This document shows positions 51,349 to 60,555 of a DNA stretch of 64,000 bases, one piece after another. The position numbers were made by a program, and so were the translations under genes. Source of the DNA: Methanococcoides methylutens (lineage in GTDB: Archaea > Halobacteriota > Methanosarcinia > Methanosarcinales > Methanosarcinaceae); contig NZ_JRHO01000002.1 in NCBI RefSeq assembly GCF_000765475.1, positions 1-64,000 of the forward strand, read 5' to 3'. Numbering within the stretch: position 1 is the first letter of the stretch; each line of letters begins with the position of its first letter. Below the pieces are notes generated by a model. It had not been told where the DNA came from. It did no database searches and saw nothing but the letters and a program-made list of their open reading frames with translations.

Positions 51349-53487
51349 TTACTGTCTTTGTATAACTATGATGCCCAGATAACCATCAACAGTAACTTCA
51401 TCCCCGTTACTTATTATATCTATAGCATCCGGAATACCTGTTACACAAGGGATCCCATACTCACGTGCGATTATCGCCCCATGTATGAGCATGCCCCCTC
51501 TACGCTCAATAATACCGGAAACAAGAGACGCAACAAAGGTCATGTTCGGATCGATCGCATCACATACCAGAATTTCACCCGATCTTACAGCAAAAAGATC
51601 ATCCTTTGTTTCTATAACTCTTGCTATGCCTGTAACAACACCTTTACTGGCTGGTTGCCCCTGGATCTGCCTTATCCTGACATTACCTGGATGACTAAGA
51701 TCCCGGGTAATGACTTGTGCTTTTGGAATGTAATTTTTTTCCTTTAACGCCTTTATGACATCATCATCAGTTATGTTCTGCTCAATTCCTCTTTTTGAAA
51801 GTCTGCTTTTTCCTTCCTTAATTGAATCCAGATAATGTCCTTCAATTCTTCCAAGATAGATGTTGTCATCATCACGGAGTTTATAACTTGCTCGACCAAT
51901 ATCAAGCAACTCCGAAGCATATTTTTTTTCTTTCCGGTCGAAAATCGCAAGGAAATTCTCTATTAATTCTTTTGGATCTTTCTGACTTATGATCTCATTC
52001 TCCGGATGTGAAGATAATTCCAGTATTAGTTTTATCATCTGTCTTTTATCCTCGACATAAGATGATCGTCCAAAAACTTCCATGAATTCATCAAAATACT
52101 TTCCAAAATCCCCCCCGATATTTCCAGACTCGATATTTTTCCTCAGCGAATCGTTCTTTCGGATCATTCCTGCAAGTAAGTTAAGCTTCCTGTTCCTACG
52201 CATGCTTAAAAGATCCGAATTTGACAGAAGGTCCATAAACTCATAGGGATCTGAAGGCTTCATCTTTTCATTATACACATCTGCGAACAACCTCATACCA
52301 TGAGCAAAAGGAATGAATTCTTTTGTGTATATTGAATCCCACTTCTCGAATGTACTTCTTCGGGAAACGATCATCTCCGCAAGTTCAATATCATTCAGGC
52401 TTTGAAGATCTACCTGCGACATTGATCCGGAATCAGAGATCATTTCCGGGATCAATATGTCCCCTATTTTAATACGGAGAGCTTTCAGGTTATCAAAGGT
52501 CCTTTTTAAAGAAATGTACCAGCTCTTTTCCTTATCTTCAAGGGTTGTAATTGGCCTTGACTGCAGGAGGAATATTTCATCATCCCGAATTGTCCATTCC
52601 ATATCCTGAGGAGAATCAAACACTTTTTCTGAGAGCATTGCCATCTCATAGATCCTGCTTATATCATCCTCACTTAGCGGTTCCTTATCTGAAAAAGTAG
52701 ACGACAGCTCTTCGATAAAAGTTCCACCTTCTTTTAACCTGACACTTTTCTCCCTATTGGAAGCAACTACATGTTGGACAATTGCACCGTTCTCTCTATC
52801 CAGTATCCACCTGTCAGGTTCAATATCACCACTAACAAGACCCTCATTAAGACCATAAACTGATTCTATGACCAGATGTCTTTCATTATTTGGATCTTTG
52901 CTAAAAACTATTCCGGACCTTTGGCCTTCAACGAGTTCCTGAACTAAGACTGCCATTGAACTTTCCTTTATGTCAAGACCTAACTCCTCTCGATAAAGAA
53001 TTGCAGCATCTGACCATAGAGATGCCCAGACAAGCTTAACATGTTCAAGTATTGGATCGACGCCCCTGACATTCACATAAGACTCATGGATGCCTGCAAA
53101 AGAAGTATTTGCTGAATCTTCACCCGGTGCTGATGATCTTACAACGACCGGCACTTTTTCGTAACTCTTTTTAATTTCTGACCTGATCACATTTTCGAGG
53201 TCTTCAGGAATGGATGAATTCAAAAACCGATTTTTAAGACGCAAGGATGTGTCCCACATCTCCTCCCACCTCATCTTGCCGAAATCTTTTCTGGCAATCT
53301 CAAGTAAGATCTGACCTTCAAGTCCACTGTCTTTTAAAAACTTTCTATATGCATCGGCTGTTACCGAAAAATATTTTGGAACATTGAATCCTTTTTCCCT
53401 GAGCCTTGATAAAGAATAAGCTTTCCCACCAACATTTTCTTTATCTTCCTCGCTGATACTTTCCATCGGGATGATAAGATCGCTCAT
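51349..53487 (-). CDS. PEP synthase / rifampin phosphotransferase-like dikinase
   Basis: 712 residues in three parts: an ATP-grasp domain (about 1-320, with NVGGKAYSLSRL and VPVVVRSSAPGEDSANTSFAG), a helical middle domain (about 330-600) and a swivelling His domain (about 610-712) with the phospho-histidine in RRGGMLIHGAIIAREYG. The PEP/pyruvate-binding TIM barrel of true PEP synthase is missing. The order matches rifampin phosphotransferase, which moves the beta-phosphate of ATP to a drug. The substrate here is unknown. Its ATG overlaps the stop of the FMN-binding gene by four bases, so both are translationally coupled. Confidence 0.85.
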   Translation of the reverse strand: MSDLIIPMESISEEDKENVGGKAYSLSRLREKGFNVPKYFSVTADAYRKFLKDSGLEGQILLEIARKDFGKMRWEEMWDTSLRLKNRFLNSSIPEDLENVIRSEIKKSYEKVPVVVRSSAPGEDSANTSFAGIHESYVNVRGVDPILEHVKLVWASLWSDAAILYREELGLDIKESSMAVLVQELVEGQRSGIVFSKDPNNERHLVIESVYGLNEGLVSGDIEPDRWILDRENGAIVQHVVASNREKSVRLKEGGTFIEELSSTFSDKEPLSEDDISRIYEMAMLSEKVFDSPQDMEWTIRDDEIFLLQSRPITTLEDKEKSWYISLKRTFDNLKALRIKIGDILIPEMISDSGSMSQVDLQSLNDIELAEMIVSRRSTFEKWDSIYTKEFIPFAHGMRLFADVYNEKMKPSDPYEFMDLLSNSDLLSMRRNRKLNLLAGMIRKNDSLRKNIESGNIGGDFGKYFDEFMEVFGRSSYVEDKRQMIKLILELSSHPENEIISQKDPKELIENFLAIFDRKEKKYASELLDIGRASYKLRDDDNIYLGRIEGHYLDSIKEGKSRLSKRGIEQNITDDDVIKALKEKNYIPKAQVITRDLSHPGNVRIRQIQGQPASKGVVTGIARVIETKDDLFAVRSGEILVCDAIDPNMTFVASLVSGIIERRGGMLIHGAIIAREYGIPCVTGIPDAIDIISNGDEVTVDGYLGIIVIQRQ

Positions 53488-53924
53488 TTCAACTCCATCT
53501 CCACAACATTCTGGAAACTCGTTGCAATAATATATTTTTCAACTTCCATCATCATCAATGCAGATGTGGGGGCCTTAAGGAACTTTTCTAAATGTGGTTG
53601 TTTTGAAAGATAGAGATCAGAAAAAACAGGAATTTTATCCACTTCTTTTACAATTCCCATTGCATTAACAACAGTTGCATCCTTAAAATCCGAAACCGTA
53701 TTCGACCTGTTATCCACCATAATTGATGCATAGCTTGAACCTTGTATGTTGGAATATTTTCTTGTAAACCTGGGAGTTACAAAAAGTATGTTTTTGAGGT
53801 CTTCGGTGGCAGCAAACGCTATAAGATTTGTATACGGCCTTCCTTCTTTTTCAGTAGCAAGAACTGCAAGACTCTGCCCTTTTAAGATATCTAGTAAAGC
53901 CTCTTCAGGCGTATTTACAGTCAT
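53484..53924 (-). CDS. Pyridoxamine 5'-phosphate oxidase-like FMN-binding protein
   Basis: 146 residues with the split-barrel fold: QSLAVLATEKEGRPYTNLIAFA, then NILFVTPRFTRKYSN and a VDNRSN turn. Members bind FMN or F420 and reduce small molecules. It is the upstream gene of a two-gene operon with the dikinase-like protein (four-base ATGA overlap), which suggests both act on one small molecule. Complete. Confidence 0.85.
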   Translation of the reverse strand: MTVNTPEEALLDILKGQSLAVLATEKEGRPYTNLIAFAATEDLKNILFVTPRFTRKYSNIQGSSYASIMVDNRSNTVSDFKDATVVNAMGIVKEVDKIPVFSDLYLSKQPHLEKFLKAPTSALMMMEVEKYIIATSFQNVVEMELK

Positions 53925-53998
53925 TTAACCCCCAACATATGTAAAACGCTAATATAATTTTAGATTGCTTCAGTATTTATTAATTGTTAATTCTGGAA

Positions 53999-55021
53999 TC
54001 AATCAGGCTTAGTTGATATCGGGAAATTTGCCCAGAAATCCCTGTCCCTATCAGGTTCTGATTCATTCTTTAATTCTTCCGGATATGGGAAGAACAATCT
54101 GGAATATTCCTCTTTTGAATCACTGAAACGCATAACATAAAGCTTAAGCATCTCAAGTAATGCATCGCATGCCATTCGATTATCCGCATATTTTTTAATT
54201 ACCTGCTCCAGGTATTGCTCTTCAACTTCATTCAGAGAAGAAGCTACACTTAAGAGTAACTCATTTGCAATATCTATAAATTCTTTCGATCCCGGCGATC
54301 TGGAAAAAACCTGTGGAATGAGTTTACCATATTCTGTCATGATCTTATCAGATCCTAATGAGCTTTTATTTTCCAATAACTGATCCATTTTCACAGCCAG
54401 ATCACGATCATACAGGCGGAAAAGATAGCGATTATACTTATGGAACCTCTCCAGCTTTTCAAATGAACCCGACCCATTCACATTCCGAAGATCTGAAAAA
54501 ACAAAAAGTTTTGTAAGGAAATGATGCCTTATAATATTGTTTCTAAGCCGATCGTCCTCTTCAAGAGGATAGTCTGCATATTTTTGAACGAACTTGTCTG
54601 CAAAAAAGCCAGATCCATATTCAATTACGGATCCATTATCAGAAGCCGAATATATCTTGATCTTCCTTATTCCGATCGTAGGTGAACCGGATTTAAAAAT
54701 GAAACCATCAACATCAGGCAGATCTTCCAGAAATTTGTCAGTGAACTTATCCATACTTTCTGTTAGATCAGTCTCTGTTTTTGGCTGAATCAGTCTTTTT
54801 TTGCCATCTACAAGCACGATCCTTATAGTATCACGTGGAACCCCAAGTCCAATTTCAACTTCCGGACAAACTGTGATAAAATCTACAAATGGAATTAGAG
54901 CACGAACAGTAGGGCAATTAATAACGCTTCCATTATAGCGCACAGCTTCAAACTCAAGACATTTACTTGCAACCACGCGAGGTCTTGAGTATGGATACTC
55001 GGGAATATTACAGTTTGACAT
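53999..55021 (-). CDS. DUF523 (TudS-like) plus DUF1722 (YbgA-like) protein
   Basis: 340 residues. The DUF523 domain (about 14-165) has VASKCL (Cys21) and ITVCPEVEIGLGVPR (Cys52), which bind the [4Fe-4S] cluster in 2-thiouracil desulfurase TudS. The third ligand, in SPSCG of relatives, reads SPTIG here (Ile116), so the cluster site looks incomplete. The DUF1722 domain (about 185-310) is helical with RHHFLTKLFVFSDLR and HKYNRYLFRLYD. It is the first gene of a leftward set that continues into the FMN-binding and dikinase-like genes after 74 bp. Confidence 0.85.
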   Translation of the reverse strand: MSNCNIPEYPYSRPRVVASKCLEFEAVRYNGSVINCPTVRALIPFVDFITVCPEVEIGLGVPRDTIRIVLVDGKKRLIQPKTETDLTESMDKFTDKFLEDLPDVDGFIFKSGSPTIGIRKIKIYSASDNGSVIEYGSGFFADKFVQKYADYPLEEDDRLRNNIIRHHFLTKLFVFSDLRNVNGSGSFEKLERFHKYNRYLFRLYDRDLAVKMDQLLENKSSLGSDKIMTEYGKLIPQVFSRSPGSKEFIDIANELLLSVASSLNEVEEQYLEQVIKKYADNRMACDALLEMLKLYVMRFSDSKEEYSRLFFPYPEELKNESEPDRDRDFWANFPISTKPD

Positions 55022-55102
55022 TTAAACCTCCCAATCCCATCAACTTATAATAAAATATAAGTCAGAACTCATATTTAAAAAGAAGGGCAGCAGGTTGCTG
55101 CC

Positions 55103-55303
55103 TCAGTGTTGTTTGTTTGCGAAATAGATCATATAGAGTGCTGATAATCCAACCAGCAGATACACAATTCTCGCAATTATGCTGTAACCGAAGATCAAAG
55201 CCACAAGATTGAAGTCCTGTGAAATTCCGACTAATCCCCAGTTCAAACCTCCAATAACTACCAGAGCTATTGCTATCCAGTCTAATGCAGTTTTCTCTAC
55301 CAT
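55103..55303 (-). CDS. DUF378 small membrane protein
   Basis: 66 residues, two helices (LDWIAIALVVIGGLNWGLVGI and IIARIVYLLVGLSALYMIYF). The GGLNWGLVG motif is the DUF378 hallmark. Function unknown. Complete. Confidence 0.88.
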   Translation of the reverse strand: MVEKTALDWIAIALVVIGGLNWGLVGISQDFNLVALIFGYSIIARIVYLLVGLSALYMIYFANKQH

Positions 55304-55540
55304 ACAATGTACCCTCCAGTAAATTTACAAAAGTAAATATGAAACGTCTACTATTTATTACTTGTTTAAAATAAAAAATTGATTCATATATAAATCTAAT
55401 TAATTTTTAAAATCGTAAACGTACTTTAACCAGGTATTCTGTAAATAAAGAATAATCAATATCAGAAAGCTTCAAATTTATTTATAGCTAAAGACAGGGT
55501 TATATATTTTTAATGAGTTCTTTTCTCAAGGTGAAATAAA

Positions 55541-56152
55541 ATGACAAACAAAGGATTGCAAATCATAAACTTAATGTTGGTCTGCTTTGTGATGGCCGGG
55601 CTAATCTTTACTGCAGGCTGCATATCTGATAATGAAAACCCTGAAAATGACACTGCAGGTTCTGAAAAGATCCTTTTCCTTGACCATCATATCAACAGCC
55701 ATGGTGAATTCATAGAAGGAGACACATGGCCAATGCTTGCAATTGATTTCCCAACCTACTACTTTGATGAAGAAGATCGGGATCTTCACATCGTAACACC
55801 ACTTGAATCATTTAAGGTGAACAGTTCCCTTGTAATGGTAGCAGGTGACGGATCATCCCTTTCCGGGGTAATCGGAATGGGGGCAGGCACAATGAGCTAT
55901 GCTGCATACTCATTACCTTTTGAACTAAACAGCTATGAAGTTGTTTCTATTTCCGAAGAAGGGGTTGCAGTGATATTCTACCATGATGAGACCATCGTCC
56001 TTGAACCGGGAGAGAAATGGGAAAGCATAGAGAACAGTATCGAAGAAAGTGAAGAAGGTCAACCTTATGCAAAAGTGAATATTACAACAACTGATACTTT
56101 CATCAACTATGGTTTCATCGAAGAAGAGGACATCATATTCGATAATTTTTAA
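55541..56152 (+). CDS. Uncharacterised lipoprotein
   Basis: 203 residues. A signal peptide ends in a lipobox (LIFTAGC), and the mature domain is acidic and beta-rich (DDHH-like start ILFLDHHINSHGEF, WPMLAIDFPTYYF, SVVSISEEG-type strands, VIFYHDETIVLEPGEKW). No domain is recognised. It is preceded by a long AT-rich promoter region and AAGGTG. Confidence 0.65.
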   Translation: MTNKGLQIINLMLVCFVMAGLIFTAGCISDNENPENDTAGSEKILFLDHHINSHGEFIEGDTWPMLAIDFPTYYFDEEDRDLHIVTPLESFKVNSSLVMVAGDGSSLSGVIGMGAGTMSYAAYSLPFELNSYEVVSISEEGVAVIFYHDETIVLEPGEKWESIENSIEESEEGQPYAKVNITTTDTFINYGFIEEEDIIFDNF

Positions 56153-56221
56153 AGAGCCTTTTTGATAGGATGAGAACTAAACTAAAAATATTCCCATCCT
56201 TTTATTTACTTGAGAAGATTA

Positions 56222-56767
56222 TCAATTGTCCCTGATATCTTTTCCTTTTTCTATAGCTTCATTAAACGCCTTTGTACAGCATTTGCCTGCAGGATTCCTG
56301 ACCCGACACTGGGCATTTGCTTTACTTTTGATAGCATTAATAATATCCTTCATGCTATCTATACCAGTATTAACAACCGTTTCAATGACCTGTTCCTCTG
56401 TTATCTCATTACAGTAGCATGCATACTTTGGATCAGCATCTCTTTTGAACCATAAAGGAACTTTCAGATCATCTTTTCTGAACATTGCTTTTGTTTCTGT
56501 ATAATATGCAACATCACAATCCTCATCAAGACAAAGCCAGTAGCTGTTATCATCAACAGATAACATCAGCTCTTTTTTGACAAGATGCCTGACCGTGACG
56601 TTCTCAACAGGCTGTCCAATTGTACAACAAACGGGACAAGCATTTTCTTTTTTGTTCAGACCAATATTTTCAGACACGCAACAATTACTGTTCGTTGGAC
56701 CACAACAACTATCCTCTTCAGTTCCACAATCACAACAAGATGCCTGATTCAATATCTGATAAATCAT
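56222..56767 (-). CDS. CopZ-like cysteine-rich protein with BFD-type [2Fe-2S] domain
   Basis: About 181 residues with 17 cysteines. The N-terminus has clustered Cys pairs (SCCDCG, SCCG, NCC, CPVCC). The middle domain (CPVCC...HLVK, then CLDEDCDV) matches the Zn/[2Fe-2S] N-terminal domain of archaeal CopZ. The C-terminal part is a BFD-like [2Fe-2S] domain (CYCNEITEEQVIETVV... CRVRNPAGKCC). The HMA copper-binding domain of bacterial CopZ is absent. It probably traffics copper or other metals or electrons in the cytosol. The ATG at 56767 has GGGAG upstream. Confidence 0.78.
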   Translation of the reverse strand: MIYQILNQASCCDCGTEEDSCCGPTNSNCCVSENIGLNKKENACPVCCTIGQPVENVTVRHLVKKELMLSVDDNSYWLCLDEDCDVAYYTETKAMFRKDDLKVPLWFKRDADPKYACYCNEITEEQVIETVVNTGIDSMKDIINAIKSKANAQCRVRNPAGKCCTKAFNEAIEKGKDIRDN

Positions 56768-57056
56768 TTTCTGAACTCCCACAACATCATAATACACTTT
56801 TAATTTCAGGATTCAATAATTAGAACTTGATTTCTAATTCATTCTTTATTAGCAAACCTATTTCAAAGCTTCTGAATTGCTCTTTTAAAACACATTATGG
56901 AATGCATTAATTGTAGGAAGGAGACACCAGACCTTTTGAAACAGGGCCAACTGTTTCTTCCGATGTTTGATAGAAACTACTGTGATCAAAGCAGCAACTC
57001 TGATCATTGGTAGCAACCACAATGCTATTATATTTAAGCAGTAAATTCCATTTTAT

Positions 57057-58445
57057 ATGGGTATCAAACGATCGATCTCGTGGTTTTTACTATTTATTAT
57101 CATTTGTTCATGCATAGGTTGCATAGCAGAAGAAGAATATCCCGGAGAGAGCGGATCAACTTATCTTGATGAAACTGATATCGCGACTGAGGACTATACT
57201 GAGCAATACAACACTACTCTCAAGAAAACTGCCATACTTGATCTTGAAAATGGATACTCACTGAAGGTTCTGGAGATCGATCGAAAAGAAGATTTTACGG
57301 TTATCTCTTTCAGGAAGAACGGAGAGCAGTATTCTACAAGAACATTATCCACAGGCCAGACGTATAACATAAAGGACCCTGAGGAGGAAAATATTGTTTA
57401 TTCTATCAGGCTGGATAAGATCTATGATAGCAGTTTTTCTATTGATCTGACCTATGAACTAAAGCCGGATATATACCTAGAAACAGAACCTATCAACATT
57501 GAATCTGAACCCAGGATAGCAGTTTCACTAACTGAAGATTCCATTACACGTACTTATGAGTGGGAATACGACAACACAGAGTTCTGGATAAAGAACGAAT
57601 ACTACAAAGACGATTACGAATTGTATTCCGAAAGAAGCCGAAGCAGGGACTATGACCAATTTGCAAATGATCCTTACGATGACGAACTGATCTCACAGGT
57701 AACCACACAACTGGAATATCTCGCTGATGAAGGCGGTTATGACAGCGATGAGATACCATACATTGCAACAGCTTTTGTTCAATCACTTCCTTATGTCAGT
57801 GACAGTGCTTCTGCAGGATACGATGAATACCCGAGATTCCCATTCGAAACGCTATATCACGGTGGAGGGGATTGCGAAGATTCATCGATCCTTCTCGCAT
57901 CACTTCTGCACGATATGGGATATGGAGTAGCATTGATCACATTGCCCGATCATATGGCAGTCGGTGTGCAGGGTGATGAAGGCATCTCCGGAAGTTACTA
58001 TGATTACAACGGGATCAGGTATTTCTACCTTGAAACGACTAATTCCGGCTGGGACGTAGGCGTAATACCTGATGAGTATCGAGATGTAGAGGCAACAATA
58101 ACTCCGATAGGCTTCGGATACCCTCAGCTGCAAATTGAATTTACGGGAAGCAGCCAGAGGCAAGCGGCCTACATATATGCAAATCTGGATATTGAGGTCA
58201 TGAACGTCGGTTCTGCAACTGCAGAAGACGTGATAATATACACGTACCTTGAATCAACAGATGAAGGCATGGCCTGGGACCAGGTCCAGAGTGATGAAAT
58301 CGCTGAAATTGAAGCAGAAGGCGGGGTAACTTATACAGTGACCAATATGAAGGTACCTGTTGGTCAGGAATATCGTGTCGCTGTGGTAGCCTGGGGTTCA
58401 AACGCTGAACAGACAGTTGTTTACAGTGATTGGATAGTTTCCTGA
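57057..58445 (+). CDS. Lipoprotein with transglutaminase-like domain
   Basis: 462 residues. The signal peptide ends in a lipobox (SCIGC). Residues 20-190 are beta-rich with no recognised domain. Residues 215-330 form a transglutaminase-like cysteine peptidase domain: Cys in HGGGDCEDSSILLASLL, His in LPDHMAVGV, and a Glu/Asp in RYFYLETTNSGW. The last 100 residues are a CARDB-like beta domain (NLDIEVMNVGSATAEDVIIY). It acts on the cell surface; the target is unknown. Confidence 0.85.
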   Translation: MGIKRSISWFLLFIIICSCIGCIAEEEYPGESGSTYLDETDIATEDYTEQYNTTLKKTAILDLENGYSLKVLEIDRKEDFTVISFRKNGEQYSTRTLSTGQTYNIKDPEEENIVYSIRLDKIYDSSFSIDLTYELKPDIYLETEPINIESEPRIAVSLTEDSITRTYEWEYDNTEFWIKNEYYKDDYELYSERSRSRDYDQFANDPYDDELISQVTTQLEYLADEGGYDSDEIPYIATAFVQSLPYVSDSASAGYDEYPRFPFETLYHGGGDCEDSSILLASLLHDMGYGVALITLPDHMAVGVQGDEGISGSYYDYNGIRYFYLETTNSGWDVGVIPDEYRDVEATITPIGFGYPQLQIEFTGSSQRQAAYIYANLDIEVMNVGSATAEDVIIYTYLESTDEGMAWDQVQSDEIAEIEAEGGVTYTVTNMKVPVGQEYRVAVVAWGSNAEQTVVYSDWIVS

Positions 58446-58527
58446 AGGTTGATGACTTCACAATAAACTATAAGTAGAAAGGTAATTCAAATTTGTTTAA
58501 TAGTATCCAAAAGTGGGGGAACTGACA

Positions 58528-58758
58528 ATGGCTGATAACGAAAATAAAGTAGCTGAAAATGTACCTGGTCCTTTCTATGTAGATGAAGGATGTATTGGAT
58601 GTCGTTTATGCACAAATGATGCTCCGGATAACTTCAGGATGACTGAAGATGAATCGACTGCATTTGTCTTTAAGCAACCGGAAAATGATTCCGAGACAAA
58701 GGACTGCGAGAATGCAAGGGATTCATGCCCGGTAGATGCGATCGGTAATGATGGCTAA
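58528..58758 (+). CDS. Ferredoxin (single [4Fe-4S], CxxCxxC...CP type)
   Basis: 76 residues. CIGCRLC provides three cluster ligands and SCPVDAI the fourth. A second pair is reduced to one extra Cys (DCENARDSC), possibly a disulfide, as in Thermotoga/Desulfovibrio-type monocluster ferredoxins. The ATG at 58528 has GGGGGA upstream, while the ORF also opens at 58513. It lies upstream of the cytochrome c gene in the same direction. Confidence 0.88.
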   Translation: MADNENKVAENVPGPFYVDEGCIGCRLCTNDAPDNFRMTEDESTAFVFKQPENDSETKDCENARDSCPVDAIGNDG

Positions 58759-58854
58759 CGTTTGATATATATTAAAGGCCTTTTCTTTCTTTTTTATTTA
58801 TTTAGAATAAATTGCTTTGATCAATAATTTCTAAAATCAAGGGGGAAATTGAAG

Positions 58855-59412
58855 TTGACAATACCAATTGCCAGAACATTGATCTCGATCGGAATAATAC
58901 TAATGGTCGCAGGATGTATAAATGTTTACGATGAACGACCTGATACAACTGATCGTGGATATGAGTGGCATGATCCCGGATATATGTACCCGGCACAATA
59001 TGATTCGATGACAGATCCGAACATCATTACAGATTTTTCATCGAACGGAGAAATGATCTATTATACAGGTCTTAATGAAAATAGACAGGAAATACCGGTT
59101 AGTGGTGGTCCTCATTGGTTGTATGTCCATGGTGGAAGTTGTGTAAGCTGTCATGGTGTTGATGGGAAAGGTGGAGTTCCAATAATGATGGGAACTGTAA
59201 TACCTTCAGATATAACCTATGAAGTCCTGACTTCCGAAGAAGACCACGAAGATGAACATGAAGAGCATCCTCCATACACTGATGAAACGATCAGTATTGC
59301 CATAAGGGAAGGAAAGGATCCTTCTGGTGAAGAACTTGATTACACAATGCCCAGATGGGATCTTTCAGATGAAGACATGGAAGATCTGATCGAATATCTG
59401 AAAACGCTTTGA
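58855..59412 (+). CDS. Mono-haem cytochrome c lipoprotein
   Basis: About 185 residues. The signal peptide ends in a lipobox (LMVAGC), and the mature protein has one class I cytochrome c haem site, SCVSCHGVDGKGG, with the Met axial ligand in YTMPRWDLSDEDMEDL about 85 residues later. A His/Glu-rich loop (EEDHEDEHEEHPP) could bind metal. The start is a TTG: 58855 is better spaced from GGGGGAA than the TTG at 58849. It would carry electrons outside the membrane. Such small bacterial-like cytochromes are uncommon in methanogens. Confidence 0.82.
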   Translation: MTIPIARTLISIGIILMVAGCINVYDERPDTTDRGYEWHDPGYMYPAQYDSMTDPNIITDFSSNGEMIYYTGLNENRQEIPVSGGPHWLYVHGGSCVSCHGVDGKGGVPIMMGTVIPSDITYEVLTSEEDHEDEHEEHPPYTDETISIAIREGKDPSGEELDYTMPRWDLSDEDMEDLIEYLKTL

Positions 59413-59569
59413 TACAGGGATCCTTATTTTTAAGTGAAGAATTCCTGCTTTCTTTTTTCTAAAAATACAGATATTGAAAAATGGAACCGGAATGGGATAT
59501 CAATTAATGATCTCTGATACTTTTAGTTAGTTTCCCATAGATGAGTAGAGGATCAAAAAACAGAAAATA

Positions 59570-59863
59570 TCATTCAAAGAAAGTTCCCAGGTCTTCGATA
59601 TTGAGTGAGACATCGAACTCCTTGAGCTTGAAAAATTTCTTCGCCCTCATATCGTCATCTTCAAGACGAAGATCACTTTCTACAAATCCAGCCTTCTCAA
59701 GACGCTTTAAATGAAGATAGAGGACCTGCCGGGAGACATTCAGCTCTTTGGCAAGCTCATACACATACCATTCCCTTTCTGAGAGCATATAGAGAAGCTT
59801 AAGCCTCAGAGGGTGTGAAATAGCCTCGCCTATAGATACTATCTGCTGCATTGTTTTTCCCAT
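59570..59863 (-). CDS. ArsR-type winged-helix regulator
   Basis: 97 residues. It is a winged HTH (ISHPLRLKLLYMLSEREW, VYELAKELNVSRQVLYLHLKRLEKAGFVES), and the wing has DDMRAKKFFKL. It lacks obvious metal-binding Cys motifs, so the effector is unclear. It is followed (in transcript order) by nothing and preceded by three small membrane genes in the same direction. Confidence 0.85.
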   Translation of the reverse strand: MGKTMQQIVSIGEAISHPLRLKLLYMLSEREWYVYELAKELNVSRQVLYLHLKRLEKAGFVESDLRLEDDDMRAKKFFKLKEFDVSLNIEDLGTFFE

Positions 59864-59893
59864 AGTAAGACCGGCTAGGTTGTTGAGTTAGAC

Positions 59894-60109
59894 TTAGATC
59901 TCTTCCAGTTTCTCTTTGATCTCTTCGACAGTCTTCTTGATCTCAGCAACATCTTTCTCCATGCTCACGAGTTTCTCGTTGCTAGCTGCACCTGCACCTG
60001 CAAACCCGGATTTGTTAATGAAGAAAATGACTATACCTACGACCAATAGTATAAGGAGAACTTCCAAGAAAAGATCAAATAAACTAAATGTATTGTAATA
60101 GTGCATCAT
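59894..60109 (-). CDS. Small membrane protein with coiled-coil tail
   Basis: 71 residues. One helix (LFLEVLLILLVVGIVIFFI) is followed by a Gly/Ala hinge and a heptad-repeat tail (LVSMEKDVAEIKKTVEEIKEKLEEI). It is similar in layout to the next gene upstream. It could be a signal-anchored partner of the ArsR regulator, 30 bp away. No family is recognised. Confidence 0.65.
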   Translation of the reverse strand: MMHYYNTFSLFDLFLEVLLILLVVGIVIFFINKSGFAGAGAASNEKLVSMEKDVAEIKKTVEEIKEKLEEI

Positions 60110-60183
60110 AGTTATTCATAAGATGTTTTTGTTTTCATATTAATCTTTACTAATATCCCATATAAATAAACAAAAAATGGGAC

Positions 60184-60435
60184 TCAATCCAGCTTCTTCA
60201 AGATCTTATCCAGTGATTCACGATTGCTCTCCACCTGTTCTTCAATATGGGATAAGCGCGTGTCACGATCGTCTTTGGTATTGCATGACCCACTGTTGAA
60301 AATACACGACCTGTTACTGAAAACGGAAGAAATCAACCAGATAAGAGCTATCAGTATAAGCAAGCTAAATATCATAGAAAAACCTCCTAAACCTCCAAAT
60401 ATCCCATAATCACCATACATTCCATAGCCCATCAT
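60184..60435 (-). CDS. Small membrane protein, Gly/Tyr-rich N-terminus and coiled-coil tail
   Basis: 83 residues. A MGYGMYGDYGIFGG start resembles the Met/Gly/Tyr-rich ends of copper-linked SHOCT-type proteins. One helix (MIFSLLILIALIWLISSVF), two cysteines (NRSCIFNSGSC), then a coiled coil (HIEEQVESNRESLDKILKKL). It belongs to the same leftward group as its neighbours. Confidence 0.65.
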   Translation of the reverse strand: MMGYGMYGDYGIFGGLGGFSMIFSLLILIALIWLISSVFSNRSCIFNSGSCNTKDDRDTRLSHIEEQVESNRESLDKILKKLD

Positions 60436-60555
60436 ATTATCACATTCCTGCTAAGATCAGACTCTTCATAAAGGTAAGTGGATGGTCCCTGCCATAGTTG
60501 GGAGTGGGGGGTACAATTCAAAAATAAATAGCAGGGAATCCACATAATTCATTAA

